A stretch of 10,480 nucleotides of DNA from Mariprofundaceae bacterium (GCA_027075825.1 JALSZZ010000200.1:1-10480); one strand, 5' to 3'; shown: positions 1 through 7,155, numbered from the stretch's first letter. Notes: a model not told the origin generated them from the sequence alone. Numbers and translations: made by a program.

Positions 1-288
1 TGGCAATACGCACCAGTCCTGTCAGGCAGCCTGTATGCAAACTGGCATAGCAGCATTGCTTCACCGATTATTGGCCCGACGCCGACACAATCCGATTCCG
101 GATACAGGATACCGGCAGCTACATTAGTGAACTTTACATTGAATGCGGATAAATTCTTCGGAGGCATGCGGGCTCAACTGTCAGTCCATAATCTGTTTGA
201 TAAACGTGATTGGCGTGGTGGTACAACACGGATACCTTATCCGCAGGAGGGTAGAAGTTTCTTGTTTACCGTAGGCTCTCAATTTTAG
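1..288 (+). CDS. TonB-dependent outer-membrane receptor, C-terminal end (partial)
   Basis: The frame is open from the first base and ends with TAG at 286-288, giving the last 95 residues of a protein whose start lies outside the window. The tail has the look of the final beta-strands of a TonB-dependent receptor barrel. There is a SVHNLFDKRDW segment, matching the common 'v.NlfD..Y' pattern in the penultimate strands. A short turn with P-Q-E-G-R follows, then a last strand that ends in a terminal Phe (VGSQF), the usual signal for barrel insertion by the BAM complex. Such receptors import iron chelates, vitamins or other scarce ligands across the outer membrane using TonB energy. The ligand cannot be told from this fragment. 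The next gene starts 8 nt downstream, so the two are probably in one operon. The family call is fairly secure; substrate unknown. Confidence 0.8.
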   Translation, partial: WQYAPVLSGSLYANWHSSIASPIIGPTPTQSDSGYRIPAATLVNFTLNADKFFGGMRAQLSVHNLFDKRDWRGGTTRIPYPQEGRSFLFTVGSQF

Positions 289-296
289 ATATCGTT

Positions 297-1208
297 ATGT
301 ACAGGCTTCTGTTCATTTGCTTGTCGGCATGCTTTATCGTATTTGCGCCCGATACATCGCATGCGGCAGGTATTGCTGTCATTAGCAATGTAGATATTGC
401 CCCCTATCGCGAGGCTATCAAGGGGTTCCGCGAGCAGGTGAGATTGCCGATTCGCGAGTATCATTTGGGGGCAAAAAATGAGAATCTGGATGAAGTCAGG
501 AGAGCTGTTTACGAGCAGCATCCTGAGCTTATTTTTACTTTGGGGAAGCAGGCGCTCTATTTCTCGCGAGAATTTGCAAGATCGGCGCCTGTTGTTTTTA
601 TTTTTGTTCTACACCCGGAAGATGAAAATGGCGAAGTTCAGGAATCGGGCATATCCATGATCATCTCACCTGTCCGACAGCTTGCTTCTCTCCTGAAACT
701 TGTTCCTGGTGTGAAGAATGTCGGTCTTGTCTATGACCCTGGAAAAAGCAATTTTTTGATTCGACAATATCAATTGGCGGCAAGGAAAATGGGCGTTAAT
801 TTGCTGAGTCGGAAAGTGAATAATGCAGGCGAGGCGAGCATTGCAGTGAATGACCTGATGCAACGGGTCGATGCTTTCTGGATGATGCCGGATACGACCA
901 TCATGAGCAGCGCAAATTTTCGTCAAATGCTTGCGTTATCTCTGCAGTACAATGTTCCATTGCTTGGATTTGCAAGCAAGCAAGTTCGCGCAGGTGCGCT
1001 TTTGGGGCTGGGTTTTGAAAACGAGGAAGTTGGGATGCAGGCCGGAAAAATTGCGCTACGTATTCTGAGGTCTCGGAGCCATGAAGGCTTCTCCCTTTTT
1101 TTGTTCCCAGACCATGCAAATCTGTACATAAACAAAAAAACTGCCGAATTTATGGGACTGGATGTGCCGGAATCTCTTTACCAACAAGCGGCAAAAATCT
1201 ATGAATAA
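297..1208 (+). CDS. Periplasmic ABC_sub_bind-type substrate-binding protein
   Basis: A 303-residue protein with an N-terminal export signal. It has an Arg at residue 3, a hydrophobic core over about residues 4-17 and a likely signal peptidase I site after SHA (residue 23). The mature part has the two-lobe pattern of the ABC_sub_bind family (PF04392-like). It has an early 'IAVISNVDIAPYREAIKGF' strand-helix, an 'ELIFTLGKQAL' segment, 'PVVFIFVLHPED', a 'VKNVGLVYDPGKSN' hinge-region segment and a 'NVPLLGFASKQVRAGALLGLGF' segment near the C-terminus. Family members bind small ligands in the periplasm, but none is identifiable here. No ABC permease or ATPase is next to it; instead it sits between a TonB-dependent receptor and a sensor kinase (12 nt before the kinase start), so it may deliver a ligand signal to the kinase. 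The ATG has no clear Shine-Dalgarno sequence and probably relies on coupling to the upstream gene. An LSAC lipobox-like string ends at Cys12, but a lipoprotein is less likely. Confidence 0.8.
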   Translation: MYRLLFICLSACFIVFAPDTSHAAGIAVISNVDIAPYREAIKGFREQVRLPIREYHLGAKNENLDEVRRAVYEQHPELIFTLGKQALYFSREFARSAPVVFIFVLHPEDENGEVQESGISMIISPVRQLASLLKLVPGVKNVGLVYDPGKSNFLIRQYQLAARKMGVNLLSRKVNNAGEASIAVNDLMQRVDAFWMMPDTTIMSSANFRQMLALSLQYNVPLLGFASKQVRAGALLGLGFENEEVGMQAGKIALRILRSRSHEGFSLFLFPDHANLYINKKTAEFMGLDVPESLYQQAAKIYE

Positions 1209-1220
1209 CCGGAGTCCCGT

Positions 1221-3572
1221 ATGATGTGGAAGCTTCAAACTTTCCAGGCCAGAATTTTTGCCACCATTACTGCTTTAATGGCGTTTATGAGTTTAGGAAT
1301 GGGGATCGTTATGGTTCAACAACAAACATCCTCATTACAGCGTGAACTCATAAATAGGGGAGAGCTCATCTCCAGGCACCTGGCTTATGGATCAGTGCTG
1401 AGTCTCCTGGTGCGTGATGAAACAGGTCTGCATGAACTTCTCAAGAAAGTGTTGCAGGAGCAGGATGTGGTTTATGCTGAAGTGTATGATCGGACAGGGG
1501 CCTTAATTGCTTCAGTCTTTTCCGGTGGTCGACAGGGGGCGGTTGCTTACGATGGAGATAAAGAGGTCGATACGCAACCCTTGGCAGAAAAGCACACTTG
1601 GGTGAAAGCAGAGTTTCGCGGAGAAAAAATTTATGAGTTTCGGGTGCCTGTGATTGACAGGAGTAGCGAATCAGGAGAGTTGCTGGTTTTTGGTGAAGAG
1701 TCGCAAGCGGTTGAGACGGTGCTTGGCCAGGTTCATGTTGGCATTGGCACGCTTCGAATCGAGGCGGCAAAAAAACACGCCATTCAAACCGGCCTGATCA
1801 TTTTACTGCTGCTTATGTTTGTTGCTTTGCTTGTGGGTTGGTTATTGTCCCGTAGCCTGTCTCGTCCATTGTCACGCATGAATAAAGTGATTGACGAGAT
1901 ACGTGACGGGGCATCAGATAGACGGATTCAACTTTCCGGCCACGATGAAGTTGCTCGTGTCGCCCAGGCTTTTGATGCGATGCTGGATGCGTTGACAGAG
2001 AGAGAGGTGGCATTGGAGGCGGAAAGAATTACCACAAGGGCAATTCTGGATCATGCTTCGGAATCGATTATCCTTCTGGATCATTCAGGGAACGTTCTTG
2101 CCACTAACCCGTCTGCCTCAAAATTGTTTGGCTACTCAGGTGAAGAATGGAGTAAGCTGAGTGTTCACGATCTGGTTCCGGAAGAGGTCCATGTTCATCA
2201 TATCAGATGGTTTTCTGAGGAGGTCAATGAAGGGAAACATAATATTTTTGGTAGGCTGAGGGAAGTTAGGGCTCGCCGCAAAGATGGCTCCACATTTCCG
2301 TGTGAGGTTTCTGTAAGCAGATTTGAGTTGGAAAATAGTCCTCGAATGTCAGTCTTTTTGCGTGATTTGACGGAGCAGAAGCAAGAGGAAGAGGAAAGGC
2401 AGCGTACCCAGCAACAAATGGAGCATGTGCAGCGCCTCGAAAGTCTGGGAGTCCTGGCTGGTGGGATTGCTCATGACTTTAACAATATTCTAGGCGCTAT
2501 TATGGGTAATGCTGCACTGGCAGAACGTAAGATTCTGGATGATCCCCTAGGTGGCAAAGAATATCTTTCCAAAATTGTCAGTTCATCTGAGAAAGCAGCA
2601 TTGCTGTGTAAACAGATGCTGGCCTATTCAGGTAAAGGCCAGTTTGTTATTCAGTCGATTGATCTTTCTGCCATGGTAAAGAGCATTACGTCGCTATTGG
2701 AAGTCTCGATTAACCGTGGCATTGTGCTCAAATACCATCTTGCAAAACAACTGCCTCTGATTGAGGCGGATGAATCGCAAATTCAGCAAATCATTATGAA
2801 TTTAGTGATCAACGCCTCTGAAGCAATTGATGACAACAGTGGCGTTATTTCTGTTTCTACCGGGATGATGTACGCAGATAACAGCTATTTGTCCAGCGCT
2901 GTTTCGTCAGATCCAAATATCGAGGTCAGGGAAGGGCGCTACGTATTTCTTGAGGTGTCTGATACGGGGTGCGGGGTGGATAAGCAAACTCAACTGCGTA
3001 TTTTTGAACCATTTTTCACGACCAAGTTCACCGGCAGGGGTCTAGGGATGAGTGCAATATTGGGGATTGTACGTGGCCATCATGGCGCCATTCATCTGTA
3101 TAGTGAAAAAGGTCAGGGAACGACCTTCAAGATCCTGTTTCCTATCTCGGAGCACGATGAGACATTCACCATGCCAGAAGCAGATAGGGCAGATATCTCA
3201 TGGCACCCATCGGGTACAATTTTGGTCGTGGATGATGAAGAGACCATCAGGGAGACAGCCGCAATGATGCTGGAAGATATGGGGTTTAAGACCCTTTTGG
3301 CAGGAGATGGACTGGAGGGTGTGGCGCTTTATCGGGAGCACCAAAACGATATTGTCGCCGTTTTGCTCGATATGACCATGCCCAAACTGGATGGCGTCGG
3401 TTGTTTCCGTGAGCTGAGGCGTATAAATAGAAACGTAAAAGTGATTCTCTCTTCCGGATATAGTGAGCAAGAGGCAACGGGCCGTTTTTCCGGTAAGGGG
3501 CTGGCTGGTTTTATTCAGAAACCTTATTTGCCGAATTTGCTTGAAGAAACCCTGAAAAGAATTTTGCCGTGA
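1221..3572 (+). CDS. Membrane-bound hybrid sensor histidine kinase (sensor-HAMP-PAS-HisKA-HATPase-REC)
   Basis: A 783-residue inner-membrane hybrid kinase. TM1 is at about residues 12-32 and TM2 at about 190-209. They enclose a periplasmic sensor of about 155 residues whose 'VYAEVYDRTGALIAS' strand recalls CHASE8- or Cache-like domains. HAMP follows at about 210-262 and a PAS domain at about 270-385. HisKA is centred on GGIAHDFNN, with phospho-acceptor His418. The ATPase domain shows an N-box (NLVINASEA, 527-535), a G1 box (DTGCGV, 581-586), an F-box (IFEPFFTTK, 594-602) and a G2 box (GRGLGM, 605-610). The receiver at about 666-783 has the DD pair at 671-672, phospho-acceptor Asp717 and Lys767, so all key residues are present. 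The ATG is preceded by GGAG at 1211-1214 with 6-nt spacing. No HPt domain or DNA-binding response regulator lies in the window, so the output is unknown. Its position after a receptor and binding protein suggests ligand sensing at the envelope. Confidence 0.93.
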   Translation: MMWKLQTFQARIFATITALMAFMSLGMGIVMVQQQTSSLQRELINRGELISRHLAYGSVLSLLVRDETGLHELLKKVLQEQDVVYAEVYDRTGALIASVFSGGRQGAVAYDGDKEVDTQPLAEKHTWVKAEFRGEKIYEFRVPVIDRSSESGELLVFGEESQAVETVLGQVHVGIGTLRIEAAKKHAIQTGLIILLLLMFVALLVGWLLSRSLSRPLSRMNKVIDEIRDGASDRRIQLSGHDEVARVAQAFDAMLDALTEREVALEAERITTRAILDHASESIILLDHSGNVLATNPSASKLFGYSGEEWSKLSVHDLVPEEVHVHHIRWFSEEVNEGKHNIFGRLREVRARRKDGSTFPCEVSVSRFELENSPRMSVFLRDLTEQKQEEEERQRTQQQMEHVQRLESLGVLAGGIAHDFNNILGAIMGNAALAERKILDDPLGGKEYLSKIVSSSEKAALLCKQMLAYSGKGQFVIQSIDLSAMVKSITSLLEVSINRGIVLKYHLAKQLPLIEADESQIQQIIMNLVINASEAIDDNSGVISVSTGMMYADNSYLSSAVSSDPNIEVREGRYVFLEVSDTGCGVDKQTQLRIFEPFFTTKFTGRGLGMSAILGIVRGHHGAIHLYSEKGQGTTFKILFPISEHDETFTMPEADRADISWHPSGTILVVDDEETIRETAAMMLEDMGFKTLLAGDGLEGVALYREHQNDIVAVLLDMTMPKLDGVGCFRELRRINRNVKVILSSGYSEQEATGRFSGKGLAGFIQKPYLPNLLEETLKRILP

Positions 3573-3702
3573 AACGGGTAGGCAATTGTGGTGAATGCCT
3601 TCTCTTCAGTTGGGTGCTTCAGATAGTGCGCGTTTGTTCTTTTTATCGAATGTTTCAGTCCTTGTGAGTGAGATAGAGAGCAAGTGACTGAAGGCTGGAG
3701 AG
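3573..3702. other. Intergenic region between kinase and lytic transglycosylase
   Basis: This stretch separates two gene blocks. A weak 5-bp hairpin (AGGCA at 3580-3584 with TGCCT at 3596-3600, 11-nt loop) follows the kinase stop codon. It has no T-tract, so it is not a convincing intrinsic terminator. The sequence TTCAG recurs at 3605-3609, 3618-3622 and 3654-3658, with its complement CTGAA at 3688-3692. No convincing coding region or sigma-70 promoter was seen here. Confidence 0.5.
3654..3692. repeat. Imperfect inverted repeat upstream of the sigma-54 promoter
   Basis: The left arm TTCAGTCCTTG (3654-3664) matches the reverse complement of the right arm CAAGTGACTGAA (3681-3692) except for one extra base in the right arm. 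The arms are 16 nt apart. The repeat lies at about -76 to -38 from the predicted start of transcription. It could be an operator or activator site, or a stem-loop in read-through RNA from the kinase gene. There is no T-tract after it, so it does not look like a standard terminator. Confidence 0.55.
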
Positions 3703-3719
3703 TTGGCATGATAATTGCT
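3703..3719 (+). promoter_or_regulatory. Sigma-54 (-24/-12) promoter
   Basis: The sequence TTGGCATGATAATTGCT matches the sigma-54 consensus (TTGGCACG-N4-TTGCW) at all core positions except one C-to-T change. The invariant GG is at 3705-3706 and GC at 3717-3718, with exactly the required 10 nt between them. Taking the GC as -13/-12 puts the start of transcription near 3730, just before the lytic transglycosylase and rpoN genes. It sits in the only sizeable gap of the window. Sigma-54 promoters need an ATP-dependent enhancer-binding protein; none is encoded in the window. Confidence 0.8.
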
Positions 3720-3732
3720 CGTTCTGTATTGT

Positions 3733-4542
3733 ATGTTTACTCTGGATGTAAATGGCTCGGGTCACGCTGTATATCCCATTGCACGGGAGGTTGCCTCTCG
3801 GAGCAAGGGGTTTGAACATGTGTTTGGGCACCTGATCAGGGCGCAGGGGGCGTCATTATATCATCCTCCATCACGGGAAGATGTCATAAAATTGGCAGCT
3901 GTGATTAAAAGCCAGTTGTTTCAGGCTGGTCATCCGGATGTTGCCGGATTTTCTTCAGCCCGATTGGAAAGCACGCTGTCTTTGCTAAAGGCTCGCAGTT
4001 CGTACGCCAATTCACTTTTGACTGTCAGGCATGAGTCTTTGCCTGTTAGATCTGATGAAATTGGTGCGGTGGGGCAGTCTGTACCTCAGCCCGCCAGGGA
4101 GGAAAAAGCTGTTACAAGCTCACAGGGGGAGGGTGAATATATGCCCCTGATTCGTGAGGCTGCCGCGAAATACGGACTGGATCCTGATTTGATCCGCTCT
4201 GTTGTGGCAGTGGAAAGCAACTTCCGGGCTGATGCGGTGTCTCCTGTCGGTGCTCAGGGGCTGATGCAATTGATGCCCGAGACAGCAAGAGAGCTCGGTG
4301 TTTCGGATTCGTTTGATCCGCAACAAAATATTGATGCAGGAAGCCGTTATCTTGCAGGCTTACTGAAACGTTATCACGGACAGCTGCCGTTGGCGCTGGC
4401 TGCATATAACTGGGGGATGGGGAATGTTGAACGTCATCCGGATCGTATGCCTGAGGAGACCAGGCAATATATTGGCAGGGTGATGACACAAATGAACAGG
4501 ACACAGGAGCCCGGGCTTATGGCCGGGAGGGAGGTAGCATGA
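3733..4542 (+). CDS. SLT-type lytic transglycosylase without a clear signal peptide
   Basis: From ATG 3733 this is 269 residues. The C-terminal part (about residues 136-255) is a transglycosylase SLT (Slt70/MltC-like) domain. It shows the catalytic Glu161 in VVAVESNF, then GAQGLMQLMPETA and AAYNWGMGNV, the three standard motifs. Such enzymes cleave the glycan strands of peptidoglycan to give 1,6-anhydromuropeptides. The N-terminal ~95 residues match no family I recognise, and a polar linker (about 97-133) follows. No hydrophobic export signal is seen from any start, which is odd for an enzyme acting on the wall; export by a flagellar type III route, as for FlgJ, is a possibility only. The start is uncertain: ATG 3733 lies about 3 nt after the predicted transcription start, and GTG 3820 has an AGGGG (3806-3810) upstream. 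The stop overlaps the rpoN start as ATGA, so the two are translationally coupled. Confidence 0.85.
   Translation: MFTLDVNGSGHAVYPIAREVASRSKGFEHVFGHLIRAQGASLYHPPSREDVIKLAAVIKSQLFQAGHPDVAGFSSARLESTLSLLKARSSYANSLLTVRHESLPVRSDEIGAVGQSVPQPAREEKAVTSSQGEGEYMPLIREAAAKYGLDPDLIRSVVAVESNFRADAVSPVGAQGLMQLMPETARELGVSDSFDPQQNIDAGSRYLAGLLKRYHGQLPLALAAYNWGMGNVERHPDRMPEETRQYIGRVMTQMNRTQEPGLMAGREVA
4125..4143 (+). promoter_or_regulatory. Possible internal ribosome binding site and start in the lytic transglycosylase gene
   Basis: A purine-rich GGGGGAGGG (4125-4133) stands 7 nt before an in-frame ATG at 4141. Initiation here would make a 133-residue product that is almost exactly the bare SLT domain, without the N-terminal region and linker. 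The spacing is good, but Gly/Glu codons can produce such a string by chance, so this is only a candidate. Confidence 0.3.
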
Positions 4543-5906
4543 GAGCAGGGCTGGCAATTGACCTTTCGCAAAAGATGGGGATTACCCCCAAGTTGACGCA
4601 AAGCCTGAAGGTGTTGGCGATGGGGCAAATGGAACTGGAAGGGTTTCTGGATGAAATGTTGCTGACGAATCCGCTGCTCGAAAATAAGACTCCGGCGCCG
4701 GATGATGTCAGCCTTGAGGATATTGCAGAGGCTCCTGCTGCCCGGCGTGAAGTCGCAGATGGTGATTCCCGTTGGGAAGATTATTATTTTTCCGGTCACC
4801 ATGCCAGAGCAGCAGGCGAGCTGGATCAGGTCTCTGATATGGTTGATGAGGTATCATTAACACAGCGGCTGTTGGAGCAGCTTGAGTTGCAGCCGATGTC
4901 TGCTGCAGACCGGGCGATAGCCAGGGTCATTGTCAATGCGCTTGATGAGGATGGATTTTTCAGGGCTGATATTGACGAAATGGCGCATATGCTGCGGGTT
5001 GATGTGCAGCAGGTTCAGCATGTGCTTGAAACATACGTGCATCAGCTTGAGCCCGCCGGTATTGGCGCCCGTTCCACACTGGAATGTTTTCTGTTGCAGC
5101 TGGATGGTTCCACAGATGAAGATGATCTGGCACGTGAAATTCTCCTGCATTATGCCGACAATATCTCTTTGGAAGATGAACAGATGGCGGCATTGCTTGG
5201 AAGATCAGTGCAACAGGTGGCGAGCGCCCGGGCGCGACTGAAGCGCCTGGATCCTTTCCCGGGACATGAAATGCGCTCGGAGCAGCTGTATATCAGACCG
5301 GACATTGTTTTCAGCAAGGGTGAAAAAGGTGAATTGACGGCCGAAGTGATTGACCATTTCAGTAATCGCCTGGAGTATGTCAATCGCTGGAAAGGCGTGC
5401 GCTGGAACGATAAGGACAAGAATTTCATGAAACATGCCATGCAGGAAGCCAAGTGGCTGCTCAGCGCCATTAATCAGCGTATGACGACCATGGAAAAGGT
5501 GGCATTATGCCTGCTCGAACGCCAGAAGAACTATCTATTGTATGGTCCGCTTGGGCTACAGCCGTTGACGCTGATGGATGTGGCCAATGATATTGGTATG
5601 CATGAATCGACGGTATGCCGGGCGATCAGCGGGAAATATGCCAAGACACCGATAGGCCTTGTGGAGCTGAAATCATTCTTTTCCGCCGGACTGGCGACAA
5701 AGAACGGGGGCATGGTTTCGGTGCGCAAGGTTCAGGAGCATATTCGCATGTTTATATCAACCGAGCCACCGCATAAACCTATTTCCGATCAGGCAATTGC
5801 GGATCGGCTTGCAATGCAGGGCATCGTTGTCGCGAGAAGAACTGTGGCCAAATATCGCGAAAGCATGGGGATCCTGCCCACCAGCAAGCGTCGTCGCAGG
5901 CGTTAA
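4539..5906 (+). CDS. rpoN: RNA polymerase sigma-54 factor (RpoN)
   Basis: A complete 455-residue sigma-54, which directs RNA polymerase to -24/-12 promoters with the help of AAA+ enhancer-binding proteins. Region I (about 1-48) contains MGITPKLTQSLKVLAM and ends in TNPLLE; it is poorer in Gln than typical proteobacterial copies. A short acidic region II (about 50-105) follows. The core-binding domain includes EPAGIGARSTLECF (171-184). The helix-turn-helix around DVANDIGMHESTVCRAI (347-363) leads into KYAKTPIGLVELKSFFSAG. The RpoN box is ARRTVAKYRE (432-441), and the protein ends in a basic KRRRRR tail. The start is supported by GGGAGGGAGG at 4525-4534. It overlaps the lytic transglycosylase gene by 4 nt, and the usual neighbours (lptB, hpf, ptsN) are absent. 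A sigma-54 promoter upstream suggests self-activation. It may be the only copy or a specialised paralogue; the window cannot tell. Confidence 0.95.
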   Translation: MRAGLAIDLSQKMGITPKLTQSLKVLAMGQMELEGFLDEMLLTNPLLENKTPAPDDVSLEDIAEAPAARREVADGDSRWEDYYFSGHHARAAGELDQVSDMVDEVSLTQRLLEQLELQPMSAADRAIARVIVNALDEDGFFRADIDEMAHMLRVDVQQVQHVLETYVHQLEPAGIGARSTLECFLLQLDGSTDEDDLAREILLHYADNISLEDEQMAALLGRSVQQVASARARLKRLDPFPGHEMRSEQLYIRPDIVFSKGEKGELTAEVIDHFSNRLEYVNRWKGVRWNDKDKNFMKHAMQEAKWLLSAINQRMTTMEKVALCLLERQKNYLLYGPLGLQPLTLMDVANDIGMHESTVCRAISGKYAKTPIGLVELKSFFSAGLATKNGGMVSVRKVQEHIRMFISTEPPHKPISDQAIADRLAMQGIVVARRTVAKYRESMGILPTSKRRRRR

Positions 5907-5930
5907 CCGGATTGATTGCCGCAAAAACAG

Positions 5931-5940
5931 GGGAGAGAGG
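5931..5940 (+). promoter_or_regulatory. Ribosome binding site that fixes the EAL/HDOD start
   Basis: The purine run GGGAGAGAGG ends 5 nt before ATG 5946. This favours ATG 5946 over the in-frame TTG at 5916, which would place the ribosome binding site inside the coding region and add ten residues not typical of the family. Confidence 0.75.
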
Positions 5941-5945
5941 TAATA

Positions 5946-7127
5946 ATGTTTCATCAGTTTTTTCTTTCACGACAGCCAATTCTGGATCATCGATATAATG
6001 TTGTCGGTTATGAGTTGAATTGCCAGCAGGAGGGGCAGAACGGCCTCGTCGAGGCGCAGGTAAATGACAAGCGTGTCACTGCATTTCTGCTGGATATGGG
6101 TGTTGAGAAAATTTCCGGCGGCAAACAGGTGTTTCTGAAAGTTAACGCGCCTTTTATCCAGCAGTCATTCGCGGAGCTTCTGCCAGCCGAGCATATTAGT
6201 CTCATTGTTCCGTCTGCTGTGAGCAGACAATGTCCCCCGGAATATGCGGATGCGCTGGATGCACAGGGATATCCACTGGTACTGGACTTGCAGGATGGTG
6301 AGCTTCCCGATGCGCATTGGCTGGCACGAGCGAAATACATTCGCCTTCATGTCGATCAACTCCAGCTCATCACACAGTTTCGTTCGCGTATGGGGAATAT
6401 GATTGTTTGTGGCGTGGAAGACTATGATAATTATCACAGCCTCAGCGCGTTAAGGATTGGTTATCTTCAGGGGGGGTTCTTTAGCAAGCCCGACCTGACC
6501 ATAGAGCATCCTATCGGGCCTTCTAGGCTTTCTGTACTGCATGCCATGCAGCAGGTGGTGCAAGCTGAATCGCTGGAAGATATCGAGGCTGTGTTGCTAC
6601 AGGATGTGGATCTTTCCTATCGCATGTTCAAATTGATTAACTCCGCAGCCTTTGGGTTCCGGCATGAAATCGATTCGATGCGTCAGGCTGTTGCCTTGCT
6701 CGGCAAGAAGCGAATTCAGCTATGGTTGATGGCTCTTTCATTCTCAGCCTTGAATGACGGAAAGCCTTCTGAGTTGATGCATATGGCCCTGGTACGCGGG
6801 CGCATGATGGAATTGCTTGCGGAACATGATGGATTTGAAGAAACGTCGGATGTGTTTCTTGTCGGTATGTTTTCACTGCTTGATGCTATGCTGGACCAGC
6901 CCATGGAAGCGATTGTAGAAACCATGACCTTGCCGGATACGGTAAAACGCGGTCTAACGGATCCGTATGATCGTTATGCTCGTGTGGTTCGGGCCATTCA
7001 GACCATGGAAAAGCAGGGCTGGGCTGCTGTGGTGGAAGACTTCCATGCCCTGGGGCTGAAAATCACCACAGTGAAGGCTATGTACTGGGATGCTGTATCA
7101 TGGGCGGATGAACATGCGCTGCATTAA
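5946..7127 (+). CDS. Degenerate EAL-HDOD signalling protein (YuxH-like)
   Basis: A 393-residue cytoplasmic protein with a YuxH-type architecture. The N-terminal half (about 1-190) is an EAL-like fold starting FLSRQPILDHRYNVVGYELN. The EAL signature has become ELN (23-25), the second-half 'EGVE' is CGVE (155-158), and the Asp-rich metal site is not recognisable. It therefore probably does not hydrolyse c-di-GMP, although binding is possible. The QGGFFSKP segment (175-182) matches the usual EAL-domain ending. The second half (about 195-385) is an HDOD domain with LLQDVDLSYRMFKLINSAAFGF and QAVALLGKKRIQLWLMALS; HDOD domains resemble HD domains but lack the HD metal residues. Family members act as protein-protein signalling adaptors in motility, biofilm or taxis. 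It lies 39 nt after rpoN and 28 nt before a diguanylate cyclase, so it may tune c-di-GMP output. Confidence 0.88.
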   Translation: MFHQFFLSRQPILDHRYNVVGYELNCQQEGQNGLVEAQVNDKRVTAFLLDMGVEKISGGKQVFLKVNAPFIQQSFAELLPAEHISLIVPSAVSRQCPPEYADALDAQGYPLVLDLQDGELPDAHWLARAKYIRLHVDQLQLITQFRSRMGNMIVCGVEDYDNYHSLSALRIGYLQGGFFSKPDLTIEHPIGPSRLSVLHAMQQVVQAESLEDIEAVLLQDVDLSYRMFKLINSAAFGFRHEIDSMRQAVALLGKKRIQLWLMALSFSALNDGKPSELMHMALVRGRMMELLAEHDGFEETSDVFLVGMFSLLDAMLDQPMEAIVETMTLPDTVKRGLTDPYDRYARVVRAIQTMEKQGWAAVVEDFHALGLKITTVKAMYWDAVSWADEHALH

Positions 7128-7155
7128 GCCGAATTAAGATCAGCAGGAAGCCAAA

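Noticed and set aside
321..332. LSAC lipobox in the binding protein
   Set aside because: The Cys is very early (residue 12), the hydrophobic stretch continues past it, and a better signal peptidase I site follows at residue 23.
1744..1760. TTGGCACG resembling a sigma-54 -24 element
   Set aside because: It is inside the kinase gene and no TTGC -12 element follows at the required spacing.
3580..3600. Intrinsic terminator after the kinase gene
   Set aside because: The stem is only 5 bp with an 11-nt loop and no T-tract follows.
3715..3732. TTG 3715 as the start of the lytic transglycosylase
   Set aside because: The codon is part of the -12 promoter element, has no well-placed ribosome binding site, and would lie upstream of the predicted transcription start.
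3708..3815. Short 35-codon reading frame from ATG 3708 with GGAGAG upstream
   Set aside because: The ATG is inside the sigma-54 promoter, the frame overlaps the transglycosylase gene, and the Cys-rich product resembles no protein I know.
5916..5945. TTG 5916 as the start of the EAL/HDOD gene
   Set aside because: The strong ribosome binding site at 5931-5940 lies inside this extension and is correctly spaced for ATG 5946.
6322..6337. TGGCACG resembling a sigma-54 -24 element
   Set aside because: It is inside the EAL/HDOD gene and lacks the GC at the -12 position.
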